Positions 1 through 5,323 of a DNA stretch of 7,757 bases are shown here, one piece after another. Under the pieces are notes generated by a model. That model did not search any database, was not told the DNA's origin, and was given only the letters and a program-made list of their open reading frames with translations. Position 1 is the stretch's first letter. Each line of letters starts with the position of its first letter. This DNA is from Cellulomonas sp. (GTDB lineage: Bacteria > Actinomycetota > Actinomycetes > Actinomycetales > Cellulomonadaceae), in the NCBI GenBank assembly GCA_031178805.1, contig JAPSIJ010000044.1:1-7757 (forward strand), given 5' to 3'. The position numbers and the translations under genes are program-made.

Positions 1-75
1 GGTGCTCCTGGAGGTGCGGCTGCGGACCTCGCCGGACGGGTCGCCGACGAGGACGCCGACCAGACTTCCCGGCAC
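1..75 (-). CDS. Unidentified protein, N-terminal fragment (runs off left edge)
   Basis: Only the first 25 codons are present. Reading from a GTG at 75 on the minus strand gives a protein beginning MPGSLVGVLVGDPSGEV, with nearly every codon ending in G or C. The competing frame from the GTG at 77 has much poorer third-position GC, so 75 is preferred. A -10-like TAGGAT lies 11 bases upstream of this start (92 down to 87), which would give a very short leader; no Shine-Dalgarno sequence is visible. The piece is too short to assign a family. It is divergent from the copper-binding protein gene at 206. Confidence 0.5.
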   Translation of the reverse strand, partial: MPGSLVGVLVGDPSGEVRSRTSRST

Positions 76-86
76 ACCAGCGGTCG

Positions 87-92
87 ATCCTA
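87..92 (-). promoter_or_regulatory. -10-like hexamer TAGGAT before the left-edge gene
   Basis: TAGGAT read on the minus strand lies 9-11 bases before the candidate GTG starts at 77 and 75. It resembles the -10 elements placed just before other starts in this window. No convincing -35 is visible. Confidence 0.4.
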
Positions 93-142
93 CGCGACGG
101 GTGCCGCGCGCGCCCGGGGATGCACCGTGGCGGGGACGCTCC

Positions 143-148
143 TAGCGT
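143..148 (+). promoter_or_regulatory. Possible -10 element TAGCGT for the copper-binding protein gene
   Basis: TAGCGT lies in the 130-base gap (76-205) between two divergent starts. If used, it would give a 5' leader of roughly 50 bases carrying the GGAGG ribosome-binding site at 196-200. No good -35 is seen and no recognisable copper-regulator palindrome stands out, so this is a weak call. I see nothing else in the gap. Confidence 0.3.
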
Positions 149-205
149 GCTGGTGGCGCCCCGAGCCGACGGGCGCGCCCGGACCCGACCGCCCCGGAGG
201 CTCCC

Positions 206-604
206 GTGCGCACCACCGAGATGCTCGACACCCACCCCGCCGCCACCGGCACCGACCACGCGGCGCTGGTCCGCGCGATCGAGGCCCTCGTGGCGTGCGC
301 CCAGACCTGCACGTCGTGCGCCGACGCCTGCCTCGCGGAGGAGGTGGTCGCGGACCTGCGCACGTGCATCCGGCGGAACCTCGACTGCGCCGACGTCTGC
401 GACGCGACCGCCCGCGTGCTCACCCGGCAGACCGGCGACGGGGCCGCCGTGCGGCCGCTGCTCGAGGCCTGCGTGGCGGCGTGCGCGGCGTGCGCCGAGG
501 AGTGCGAGCAGCACGCCGAGATGCACGCGCACTGCCGGGTGTGCGCCGAGGCGTGCCGCGCGTGCGAGGCGGCCTGCCGGGAGCTGCTGGGCGCCCTCGG
601 CTGA
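206..604 (+). CDS. Cysteine-rich four-helix-bundle copper-binding protein (DUF326/Csp-like)
   Basis: The product is 132 residues with 16 cysteines. They occur mainly as CxxxC and CxxC pairs on predicted amphipathic helices: C31, C35, C38, C42; C54, C61, C65; C89, C93, C96, C100; C110, C113, C117, C120, C124. H103, H107 and H109 sit in the H-A-E-M-H-A-H stretch. This pattern matches the DUF326 family of four-helix-bundle copper-storage proteins (Csp-like), which hold many Cu(I) ions through thiolates lining the bundle core. No signal peptide or Tat motif is visible, so a cytosolic form resembling Csp3 is likely. The GTG start at 206 is chosen because GGAGG (196-200) lies 5 bases upstream; the ATG at 221 has no comparable site. 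It is convergent with the hydrolase gene. Metal identity and storage role are inferred from the family, not from this sequence. Confidence 0.85.
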   Translation: MRTTEMLDTHPAATGTDHAALVRAIEALVACAQTCTSCADACLAEEVVADLRTCIRRNLDCADVCDATARVLTRQTGDGAAVRPLLEACVAACAACAEECEQHAEMHAHCRVCAEACRACEAACRELLGALG

Positions 605-618
605 CCCGCCGGGGCGGG
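605..618. terminator. GC hairpin between convergent genes
   Basis: CCCGCC-GG-GGCGGG forms a 5-6 bp GC stem directly after the copper-binding protein stop codon and before the hydrolase stop codon on the other strand. It has no U-tract. It may end transcription from both sides, but short GC inverted repeats also occur by chance in DNA this rich. Confidence 0.35.
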
Positions 619-629
619 CGGCCGGGAGG

Positions 630-1379
630 TCAGCAGCGCGCCAGCCACTCCCCGAGCAGCGCGGCGAGCACGTCGGGCCGCTCGTGCGGCAGGGCGTGCC
701 CCGCGCCGTCCACCACGGCCGCCGTCGCCCGCGGGTACCGGGCGAGCAGGTCCAGGGCCGCGGCGTACCCGACCGTGGAGTCCAGCCGCCCGGCGACCAC
801 CAGCGTCGGCCCGGCGAACCCCGGGCCGGCCGGCGGGGTGATCCGCCAGCGCGCGCCGATCCGCTCGGCCGCCGCGGCGTCCTGGGCGGCGGGCGGCTCG
901 ACGGCGGCCCGGTACCGCGCGAGCACCTCCGGCGTCTGCACGACGGCGTAGTCCCGGAACTCCCGGTCGCCGAGCGCGTCGTCGCGCACGACCGGCCGGT
1001 GCGGCGGCACGTCGCGGACCCCGTCCAGCAGCGGGCAGACCAGCGCGAGCCCGGCGACGCGGCCGGGCAGGCGGTCCGCGAGCCCCGCCGCGTAGTAGCC
1101 GCCCGCCGAGTGGCCGGCGAGCAGCACCGGCTCGGGCCCGGCGACCTCGTCCAGCAGGCCGGCCAGCACGTCGAGGACGTCGTCGGCGCTGCGCACGGCC
1201 GGCGGCGCCGGCGACTCCCCCGAGCCCGGCAGGTCGGGGTAGATCCGCCGCAGGCCGCCGTGGGCCGCGAGCGCCGGGTCGAACGCCGCCAGCGGCTCCC
1301 GGTGGTCGACGCCCGCGCCGTGCAGCACGACCACCGGCCGGCCGGTGCCGTGCTCGACGCGGTGGACGCGGGGCTGCAC
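630..1379 (-). CDS. Alpha/beta hydrolase fold protein
   Basis: The product is 249 residues with a complete alpha/beta-hydrolase layout. It has an oxyanion-hole HGAG at 20-23, the nucleophile elbow G-H-S-A-G at 89-93 (Ser91), an acid in G-R-L-D-S (Asp200) and a catalytic histidine in G-A-G-H-A (His228). Residues about 120-185 form the variable cap. The length is typical of small soluble esterases, lactonases, peptidases or haloperoxidase-like members, and the substrate cannot be read from sequence. The open frame extends far upstream, but the GTG at 1379 is preferred. It lies 5 bases after a -10-like TACCGT (1390 down to 1385), and homology to the fold begins right after it (VHRVEHGTGRPVVVLHG). 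That makes it a probable leaderless transcript. It is divergent from an ArsR-like regulator, across a gap filled with repeated palindromes, so it is a plausible regulated target. There is no signal peptide. Confidence 0.85.
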   Translation of the reverse strand: MQPRVHRVEHGTGRPVVVLHGAGVDHREPLAAFDPALAAHGGLRRIYPDLPGSGESPAPPAVRSADDVLDVLAGLLDEVAGPEPVLLAGHSAGGYYAAGLADRLPGRVAGLALVCPLLDGVRDVPPHRPVVRDDALGDREFRDYAVVQTPEVLARYRAAVEPPAAQDAAAAERIGARWRITPPAGPGFAGPTLVVAGRLDSTVGYAAALDLLARYPRATAAVVDGAGHALPHERPDVLAALLGEWLARC

Positions 1380-1384
1380 GGCAC

Positions 1385-1390
1385 GACGGT
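1385..1390 (-). promoter_or_regulatory. -10 element TACCGT of the hydrolase gene (leaderless)
   Basis: TACCGT on the minus strand lies 5 bases before the GTG start at 1379. Transcription would begin at or next to the start codon. The stretch CTACCGTCGTGCC is identical to that before the divergent regulator gene, and no ribosome-binding site is present. Confidence 0.55.
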
Positions 1391-1420
1391 AGCGACCGCG
1401 CCTCGCAGCGGACCCGACCG

Positions 1421-1470
1421 TCACGCAAGGGCTCTTTCGCAACCACTCTTGCGCAAGCGGTGTTGCGCGC
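1421..1470. promoter_or_regulatory. Tandem operator array: four TTGCGCAA-like palindromes at 14-bp period
   Basis: The perfect palindrome TTGCGCAA is at 1449-1456, inside the 10-bp palindrome CTTGCGCAAG. Stepping by exactly 14 bases gives TTTCGCAA at 1435-1442 (7 of 8 match), TCACGCAA at 1421-1428 (6 of 8) and TTGCGCGC at 1463-1470 (6 of 8). The pattern fails one step further out on either side. Equivalently, CGCAA-N6-TTGCG occurs twice (1438-1453 and 1452-1467) and a degraded copy precedes them. The perfect copy overlaps the likely -35 (TTGCGC, 1449-1454) of the regulator gene. Binding by the adjacent winged-helix regulator is an inference from position and symmetry. Confidence 0.65.
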
Positions 1471-1472
1471 CC

Positions 1473-1478
1473 TACCGT
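1473..1478 (+). promoter_or_regulatory. -10 element TACCGT of the regulator gene (leaderless)
   Basis: TACCGT lies 6 bases before the ATG at 1485. A TTGCGC at 1449-1454 gives an 18-base spacer and could act as -35. It coincides with the central palindrome of the operator array, a layout that would suit autorepression. No Shine-Dalgarno sequence precedes the start. Confidence 0.6.
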
Positions 1479-1484
1479 CGTGCC

Positions 1485-2132
1485 ATGAGCACCGAGCCGG
1501 ACGCCGCCGAGGTCACCGCCCGCCCCGCGGGGATCCGCACCAGCGACCCGAGCCGGGTCCGCGCGCTCGCGCACCCGGTGCGGATGGACCTGCTGTCCTA
1601 CCTGGACGACGTCGGCGAGGCGACGGCCACGGAGTGCGCCGCGCACCTGCGGCAGACGGTCGCCAACTGCTCGTTCCACCTCCGGACCCTGGCCAAGGCC
1701 GGGTTCATCGAGCCCGCCGAGCCGCGCGGCCGCGAGCGCCCCTGGCGCCCCGCCGCCCGGGACCGCACGTTCGCCGCCGACCCGCTGGACCCGTCGTCCC
1801 GTCGGGCGGTCCTCGAGCTCGGCGAGATCTCCGTGCGCCGCGAGGCCGACCGGTTCATCGACCACCTGCGCCGCGCCGACGCCACCGACACCAGCAACCC
1901 CGAGCTCGTGCCGCTGACCCAGCTGCTGAGCTCGGCCTTCTGGGCGACCCCGGAGGAGACGGCCGCCCTGGTCGCCGAGCTGATGACGATCACCGACCGG
2001 TTCGAGGGGCGCTCCACCGACCCGGCCCGCCGCCCCGCCGGCGCCCGCCTGATGCGGATGTTCTCCGCGATCAACCCCGACCCCGACCACGAGCCCACCC
2101 CCGCCGCCCCGGCGCCGCAGCAGGAGGACTGA
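1485..2132 (+). CDS. ArsR-like winged helix-turn-helix transcriptional regulator
   Basis: The product is 215 residues. Residues about 20-92 form an HTH_20/ArsR-like winged helix. It opens with the hallmark S-D-P-S-R-V-R-A-L-A-H-P-V-R-M-D-L-L (20-37), then a helix around 47-56, a recognition helix around 58-72 (QTVANCSFHLRTLAKAG) and a wing around 74-90 (FIEPAEPRGRERPWRPA). The C-terminal part (about 93-195) is helical and probably a dimerisation or sensor domain. The tail is rich in Pro, Ala, Asp and Glu. Two cysteines, C51 and C62, fall in the HTH, but I see no classical ArsR metal-site motif, so metal sensing is not supported. The ATG at 1485 sits 6 bases after TACCGT, which argues for leaderless expression. 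It probably represses itself and perhaps the divergent hydrolase through the 14-bp-period palindromes. The next gene is translationally coupled. Confidence 0.85.
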   Translation: MSTEPDAAEVTARPAGIRTSDPSRVRALAHPVRMDLLSYLDDVGEATATECAAHLRQTVANCSFHLRTLAKAGFIEPAEPRGRERPWRPAARDRTFAADPLDPSSRRAVLELGEISVRREADRFIDHLRRADATDTSNPELVPLTQLLSSAFWATPEETAALVAELMTITDRFEGRSTDPARRPAGARLMRMFSAINPDPDHEPTPAAPAPQQED

Positions 2133-2135
2133 GCG

Positions 2136-2342
2136 ATGACCACGGTGACCTTCGACGTCAGCTACGGCACCCGGCCGGTGCCGCTGCGCCTGCCCTACCT
2201 GTCCGTGCGCCGCCGGTCGGCCGCGACGCCGCGTGCGGACCGCCGGGACGCCGCCGCCGCGCGGGCCGCGGCCCTCGCGCTCGCCGAGCGGGAGCGCGCC
2301 ACCGACCGGGCGCTGGCCGCGCGGGCCGGGCTGGGGGTCTGA
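2136..2342 (+). CDS. Small unrecognised protein coupled to the regulator
   Basis: The product is 68 residues and I do not recognise it. The N-terminal third (about 1-24) looks beta-prone and has no charge pattern (MTTVTFDVSYGTRPVPLRLP). The rest, about 25-66, is an Arg/Ala-rich probable helix. No cysteines, transmembrane segment or signal peptide are visible. A strong AGGAGG at 2122-2127 lies 8 bases before the ATG, overlapping the end of the regulator gene, and the gap between the two genes is 3 bases. Translation in an operon with the regulator is therefore likely. The stop codon is 3 bases from the stop of the convergent response regulator. The gene could encode a partner or modulator of the regulator, or a stand-alone basic peptide. 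It is short enough that conservation is needed to confirm it, although the ribosome-binding site is among the best in the window. Confidence 0.6.
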   Translation: MTTVTFDVSYGTRPVPLRLPYLSVRRRSAATPRADRRDAAAARAAALALAERERATDRALAARAGLGV

Positions 2343-2349
2343 GCCTCAG
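2339..2349. repeat. 11-bp palindrome spanning two convergent stop codons
   Basis: CTGAG-C-CTCAG includes the TGA of the small gene (2340-2342) and, on the other strand, the TGA of the response regulator (2348-2346). The symmetry follows largely from two TGA stops facing each other 3 bases apart. The stem is too short to be a convincing terminator. Confidence 0.3.
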
Positions 2350-3032
2350 CCGAGCCCGGCGTCGTGCACCAGCCGGGCGATCTGCACCCGGTTGGTGACG
2401 CCGAGCTTGGCGAACAGGTGCGCCACGTGGGTCTTCACGGTGGCGAGCCCCAGGTAGAGCCGCTCGGCGATCTCCTGGTTCGACAGGCCCTCGGCGACGG
2501 CGATCGCGACGTCCCGCTCCCGCGGGGTCAGCGGCTCCAGCGCCCGCAGCGCGTCCTGCTTCCGGGACTCGTCCTCCGGGCGGGTCACCGACGCGATCAG
2601 CTGCGCGGTGACGGTCGGCGACAGGATCGGCTCCCCGGCGGCGACGCGGTGGATGCCCTCGACCAGCTGGGCCGGCGGGGTGTCCTTCAGCAGGAACCCG
2701 GCGGCGCCCTCGCGCAGCGCGCGCAGCACCAGCTCGTCGGCGTCGAAGGTGGTCAGCACGATCACCCGCGCGGCCGAGCCCGCGGCGACCAGCGTGCGCA
2801 GCGCGGTGAGCCCGTCCACCCGCGGCATCCGGACGTCCATCAGCACGACGTCCGGCCGCAGCCGGGTCACCACGTCCACCGCCTCGGCGCCGTCGGCGCA
2901 CTCGGCGACGACCTCCAGGCGGGGGTCCCCGCCGAGGATCATCCGCAGGCTGGCCCGGACCAGGGCGTCGTCGTCGACGACCACCAGGCGCACGGGCGCG
3001 TCGTCAGGGGTCAGGCCGGCCACGGCAGCCAC
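2346..3032 (-). CDS. NarL/LuxR-family two-component response regulator
   Basis: The product is 228 residues. The receiver domain (about 14-130) has the acidic triplet D20-D21-D22, phospho-acceptor D66 in V-L-M-D-V-R-M-P, switch T94 and conserved K116 in L-L-K-D. A LuxR-type HTH follows at about 164-226, with the signature L-T-P-R-E-R-D-V (168-175) and the helix pair around 184-210 (SNQEIAERL, then TVKTHVAHLFAKLG). When phosphorylated by its kinase it should bind DNA as a dimer. The start could be GTG at 3032 (22-base overlap with the kinase gene) or GTG at 3023 (13-base overlap). Neither has a decisive ribosome-binding site, so translational coupling to the kinase gene is likely. The most obvious target is the divergent ABC transporter promoter just beyond the kinase gene; this is inferred from context. 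Confidence 0.93.
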   Translation of the reverse strand: MAAVAGLTPDDAPVRLVVVDDDALVRASLRMILGGDPRLEVVAECADGAEAVDVVTRLRPDVVLMDVRMPRVDGLTALRTLVAAGSAARVIVLTTFDADELVLRALREGAAGFLLKDTPPAQLVEGIHRVAAGEPILSPTVTAQLIASVTRPEDESRKQDALRALEPLTPRERDVAIAVAEGLSNQEIAERLYLGLATVKTHVAHLFAKLGVTNRVQIARLVHDAGLG

Positions 3033-4270
3033 ACTCTCACGGCGAACCGCCCGTCCGGGGCCACCCCGTGCTCCAGCGAGCCGCCCAGCAGCTGCACCCG
3101 CTCCGCCACGCCGACCAGCCCGAGCCCCGCGCCGGGGACGCCCGGCACCCCGGCGCCCGCGGCCGCCGCGCCCGCGGGCACGGGCACCGGGTTGCGCGCC
3201 TCCAGCAGGAGCCGGTCCCCCGGCGCCCCGGCGAGCCGGACCCGCACCTCCTGGCCGGGCGCGTGCTTGCGGGCGTTGGTCAGCGCCTCCTGCAGGATGC
3301 GGAAGGCCGTGCGGGAAGTCGTCTCCGGCAGGTCCGCGAGCGCCGTGCGGTCGCCGCCGGGCAGCCCCGTGACGTCCAGGTGCACCGGGCCGCCGGCCTC
3401 CACCGCGTCCGCGAGCAGCGCGGGCAGCTCGGCCAGCGTGGGCTGCGGGGCCTCCCGCTCGGTGGGCACGGTCGGTTCGTCGGTGCGCAGCACGCCCAGC
3501 ACCTCGCGCAGCTCGCCGAGCGCCCGGTGCGCGCTGTCCCGGATCGTCTCGGCGGAGGCCGTGATCTGCTCGCGGCTGAGGTCGTCGCGGTACGCGAGCG
3601 CCCCGGCCTGCATGGCGACCAGCGAGATCCGGTGCGCCAGCACGTCGTGCATCTCCCGGGCGATCCGGGTGCGCTCGGACTGCCGGGCCTCAGCCGCCCG
3701 CGACTCCTGCGCCCGCTCGGCCGCCTCGGCCCGCTGCTGCAGCGTCTGCAGCAGCTCGCGCCGGGCGCCGATGTAGAACCCGGTGGCGACCACCAGCCCC
3801 AGCCCGAGCATCCCGGCGGCGACCGCGATGAACGTCAGCATCGGGCTGAGCTGCTCGCCCTGGGCGCCGGTCCGGTAGATCCACTCGTAGACGACCCCGG
3901 ACGCGAGCCAGACCCCGGCGACCGGCAGCACCTCGCGCCAGCGCCGGCGGGTGCTCAGCGACACCGTGGCCAGCACCGCCGGGCCGACCGCGAACCCCGA
4001 GACGGCGGTCGCCGCCGACAGCAGGACGGCGGTCAGCACGGGCTTGCGCCGGCGCAGCGGCAGCAGGCAGAGGGCGAGCACGCCGACGACCAGGTCGAGC
4101 AGCAGCACCGCGCCGACCCGGCCCTCGTCGCCGGTCGTCGCGGTCGACGACACGTCCGCGACCGTCACGACCCAGAGGGTCAGGCCCACACCGACCGCGA
4201 CCAGGTACCGCCACGTGCGCGACCACGGGCCGAGGCGCGGCGGCGCGACGACGGGAGGGGCAGCGGGCAT
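3011..4270 (-). CDS. Sensor histidine kinase, HisKA_3 type (NarL-system partner)
   Basis: The product is 419 residues. The N-terminal half is membrane-embedded, with hydrophobic segments at about 21-40, 53-72, 78-105 (possibly two spans), 115-132 and 144-168. A charged coiled-coil linker follows (about 169-200). The HisKA_3 dimerisation/phosphotransfer domain has R-E-M-H-D-V-L-A-H, with phospho-acceptor His208. The HATPase domain has an N-box (L-Q-E-A-L-T-N-A-R-K-H-A, Asn332) and a G-box (GAGLGLVGVAERV, about 380-392). The usual D-x-G-x-G acidic box is replaced by E-A-R-N-P and a Pro/Ala/Gly-rich stretch (361-381), a variation I recall in some actinobacterial members. The frame is open to 5143, but the ATG at 4270 is chosen because TAGGCT lies 7 bases upstream and the first membrane span begins soon after. 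There is no large extracellular sensor domain, so it probably senses within or at the membrane. It overlaps the response regulator gene. Confidence 0.92.
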   Translation of the reverse strand: MPAAPPVVAPPRLGPWSRTWRYLVAVGVGLTLWVVTVADVSSTATTGDEGRVGAVLLLDLVVGVLALCLLPLRRRKPVLTAVLLSAATAVSGFAVGPAVLATVSLSTRRRWREVLPVAGVWLASGVVYEWIYRTGAQGEQLSPMLTFIAVAAGMLGLGLVVATGFYIGARRELLQTLQQRAEAAERAQESRAAEARQSERTRIAREMHDVLAHRISLVAMQAGALAYRDDLSREQITASAETIRDSAHRALGELREVLGVLRTDEPTVPTEREAPQPTLAELPALLADAVEAGGPVHLDVTGLPGGDRTALADLPETTSRTAFRILQEALTNARKHAPGQEVRVRLAGAPGDRLLLEARNPVPVPAGAAAAGAGVPGVPGAGLGLVGVAERVQLLGGSLEHGVAPDGRFAVRVWLPWPA

Positions 4271-4277
4271 GCCGCCG

Positions 4278-4283
4278 AGCCTA
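4278..4283 (-). promoter_or_regulatory. -10 element TAGGCT of the kinase-regulator operon (leaderless)
   Basis: TAGGCT on the minus strand lies 7 bases before the kinase ATG at 4270, with no ribosome-binding site between. This spacing matches the other leaderless starts in the window. A -35 is not evident. Confidence 0.5.
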
Positions 4284-4289
4284 GAGCGG

Positions 4290-4335
4290 CCGGGCGCGCG
4301 GCCGGATCGCCCGGCGGGCTCGGGCGGCTCCGCCC
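4290..4335. other. Inverted repeats between the kinase and ABC transporter genes
   Basis: The 153-base divergent gap (4271-4423) contains CCGGGCG-N11-CGCCCGG (4290-4296 with 4308-4314) and GGGCGG-CT-CCGCCC (4322-4335). Either could be the binding site of the response regulator. Both are pure G/C repeats in very GC-rich DNA, so chance is a serious alternative. Confidence 0.25.
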
Positions 4336-4411
4336 AAAGGTGGACCGGCCCACCGCCCGCCGCCGCGCGGCTCCGGCCCGGCGGCCGACGCGGCGCCGGG
4401 CCCGCCGCGGC

Positions 4412-4417
4412 CAGGCT
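4412..4417 (+). promoter_or_regulatory. -10 element CAGGCT of the ABC transporter operon (leaderless)
   Basis: CAGGCT lies 6 bases before the ATG at 4424, with no Shine-Dalgarno sequence. It has the same A-at-2, T-at-6 pattern and spacing as the promoter of the divergent kinase gene. No clear -35 is visible, which would fit a promoter that needs an activator such as the neighbouring response regulator. Confidence 0.45.
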
Positions 4418-4423
4418 GGCCGC

Positions 4424-5323
4424 ATGATCGAGATCAGCCACCTGACCAAGCGGTACGGGGCCACGACGGTGCTGGACGACGTGTCGTTCCGGGCGCCGGC
4501 GGGCCGCGTGACCGGGTTCCTCGGCCCGAACGGCGCGGGCAAGTCCACGACGATGCGGGTGCTCTGCGGCCTGGCGACGGCGTCGGCCGGCACGGCGACC
4601 GTGGGCGGTCACCGGCTGCGCGACCTGCCGAACCCGGGCCGGGTCGTGGGCGTGCTGCTGGACGCGTCCGCGCAGCACGCCGGGCGGTCCGGCCGGGAGG
4701 TGCTCACCCTGTCGGCGCGGCTGATGGGGCTGCCCGCCGCCCGGGTGCGGGACTGCCTCGCGCTGGTCGGGCTCACCGACGCCGAGGCCGACGCCCGCAC
4801 CCGCACCTACTCGCTGGGCATGCGGCAGCGGCTCGGCCTGGCGCACGCGCTGCTCGGGCAGCCGCAGGTGCTGGTCCTGGACGAGCCCGCCAACGGGCTG
4901 GACCCCGCCGGCATCCGGTGGATGCGCGACCTGCTCCGGCGGTTCGCCGACGACGGCGGCACCGTGCTGCTGTCCTCGCACCTGCTGCGCGAGGTGGAGG
5001 CCGTCGCCGACGACCTGGTGCTGATCGGCCGCGGCCGGGTGCTCGCGCAGGGCAGCACCACCGAGCTGCTGTCCGCGCCGGGCACCGAGGTGCGCAGCGC
5101 CGACGACGGCGCGCTGGCCCGGGCGCTGCTCGGCGCGGGCCACGAGGTCCGCCCGCTGGACGGCGGCGGCCTCGGCACCTCCGCCGACGCCGAGGCCGTC
5201 GGCCGCGCCGCCCTGGCGCAGCAGGTCGTGCTGCTCGACCTGCGCCCCGCCCGGTCCGCCGGGATCGAGGACCTGTTCTTCACCCTGACCGCCGGGTCCG
5301 CCCGCGAGGAGGCCGCCGCATGA
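4424..5323 (+). CDS. ABC transporter ATP-binding protein (drug/bacteriocin export type)
   Basis: The product is 299 residues. The nucleotide-binding domain covers about 1-215: Walker A G-P-N-G-A-G-K-S (34-41), signature Y-S-L-G-M-R-Q-R (129-136, a common variant of LSGGQ in this group), Walker B V-L-V-L-D-E-P (149-155, with catalytic Glu154), D-loop N-G-L-D-P (157-161) and H-loop His186. The segment L-L-D-A-S-A-Q-H-A-G-R-S-G-R-E (78-92) replaces the usual Q-loop environment and is typical of actinobacterial exporters of this type. A C-terminal extension (about 220-299) resembles the small accessory domain found after the ATPase in such proteins. The ATPase should dimerise and power the permease encoded immediately downstream, whose ATG overlaps this stop codon. 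It is divergent from a two-component operon, a classic arrangement for inducible efflux or envelope-stress transport. The substrate is unknown. Confidence 0.93.
   Translation: MIEISHLTKRYGATTVLDDVSFRAPAGRVTGFLGPNGAGKSTTMRVLCGLATASAGTATVGGHRLRDLPNPGRVVGVLLDASAQHAGRSGREVLTLSARLMGLPAARVRDCLALVGLTDAEADARTRTYSLGMRQRLGLAHALLGQPQVLVLDEPANGLDPAGIRWMRDLLRRFADDGGTVLLSSHLLREVEAVADDLVLIGRGRVLAQGSTTELLSAPGTEVRSADDGALARALLGAGHEVRPLDGGGLGTSADAEAVGRAALAQQVVLLDLRPARSAGIEDLFFTLTAGSAREEAAA

Noticed and set aside
142..1446. A 434-codon minus-strand open frame
   Set aside because: It is antisense to the copper-binding protein gene and out of frame with the hydrolase. Its composition is Arg/Ala/Gly-rich, without motifs, and both overlapping genes have clear family features.
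1421..1470. Short regularly spaced repeats considered as a CRISPR array
   Set aside because: An 8-bp palindrome with 6-base spacers is far too small. The location in a divergent promoter gap fits operators instead.
120..2132. A 670-codon open frame on the plus strand covering the copper-binding and hydrolase genes and ending in the regulator
   Set aside because: Only its last 215 codons (from 1485) look like protein. The earlier part is Arg/Pro-rich shadow sequence opposite the hydrolase, and the frame stays open only because stop codons are rare at this GC content.
1485..2132. Metal sensing by the ArsR-like regulator
   Set aside because: C51 and C62 lie in the HTH but do not form a recognised ArsR/SmtB metal-site motif, so family resemblance alone does not support metal sensing.
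4271..5143. Upstream extension of the sensor kinase frame to 710 codons
   Set aside because: The extension runs antisense to the ABC ATPase and lacks protein-like character. The ATG at 4270 has a well-placed -10 element and precedes the first membrane span.
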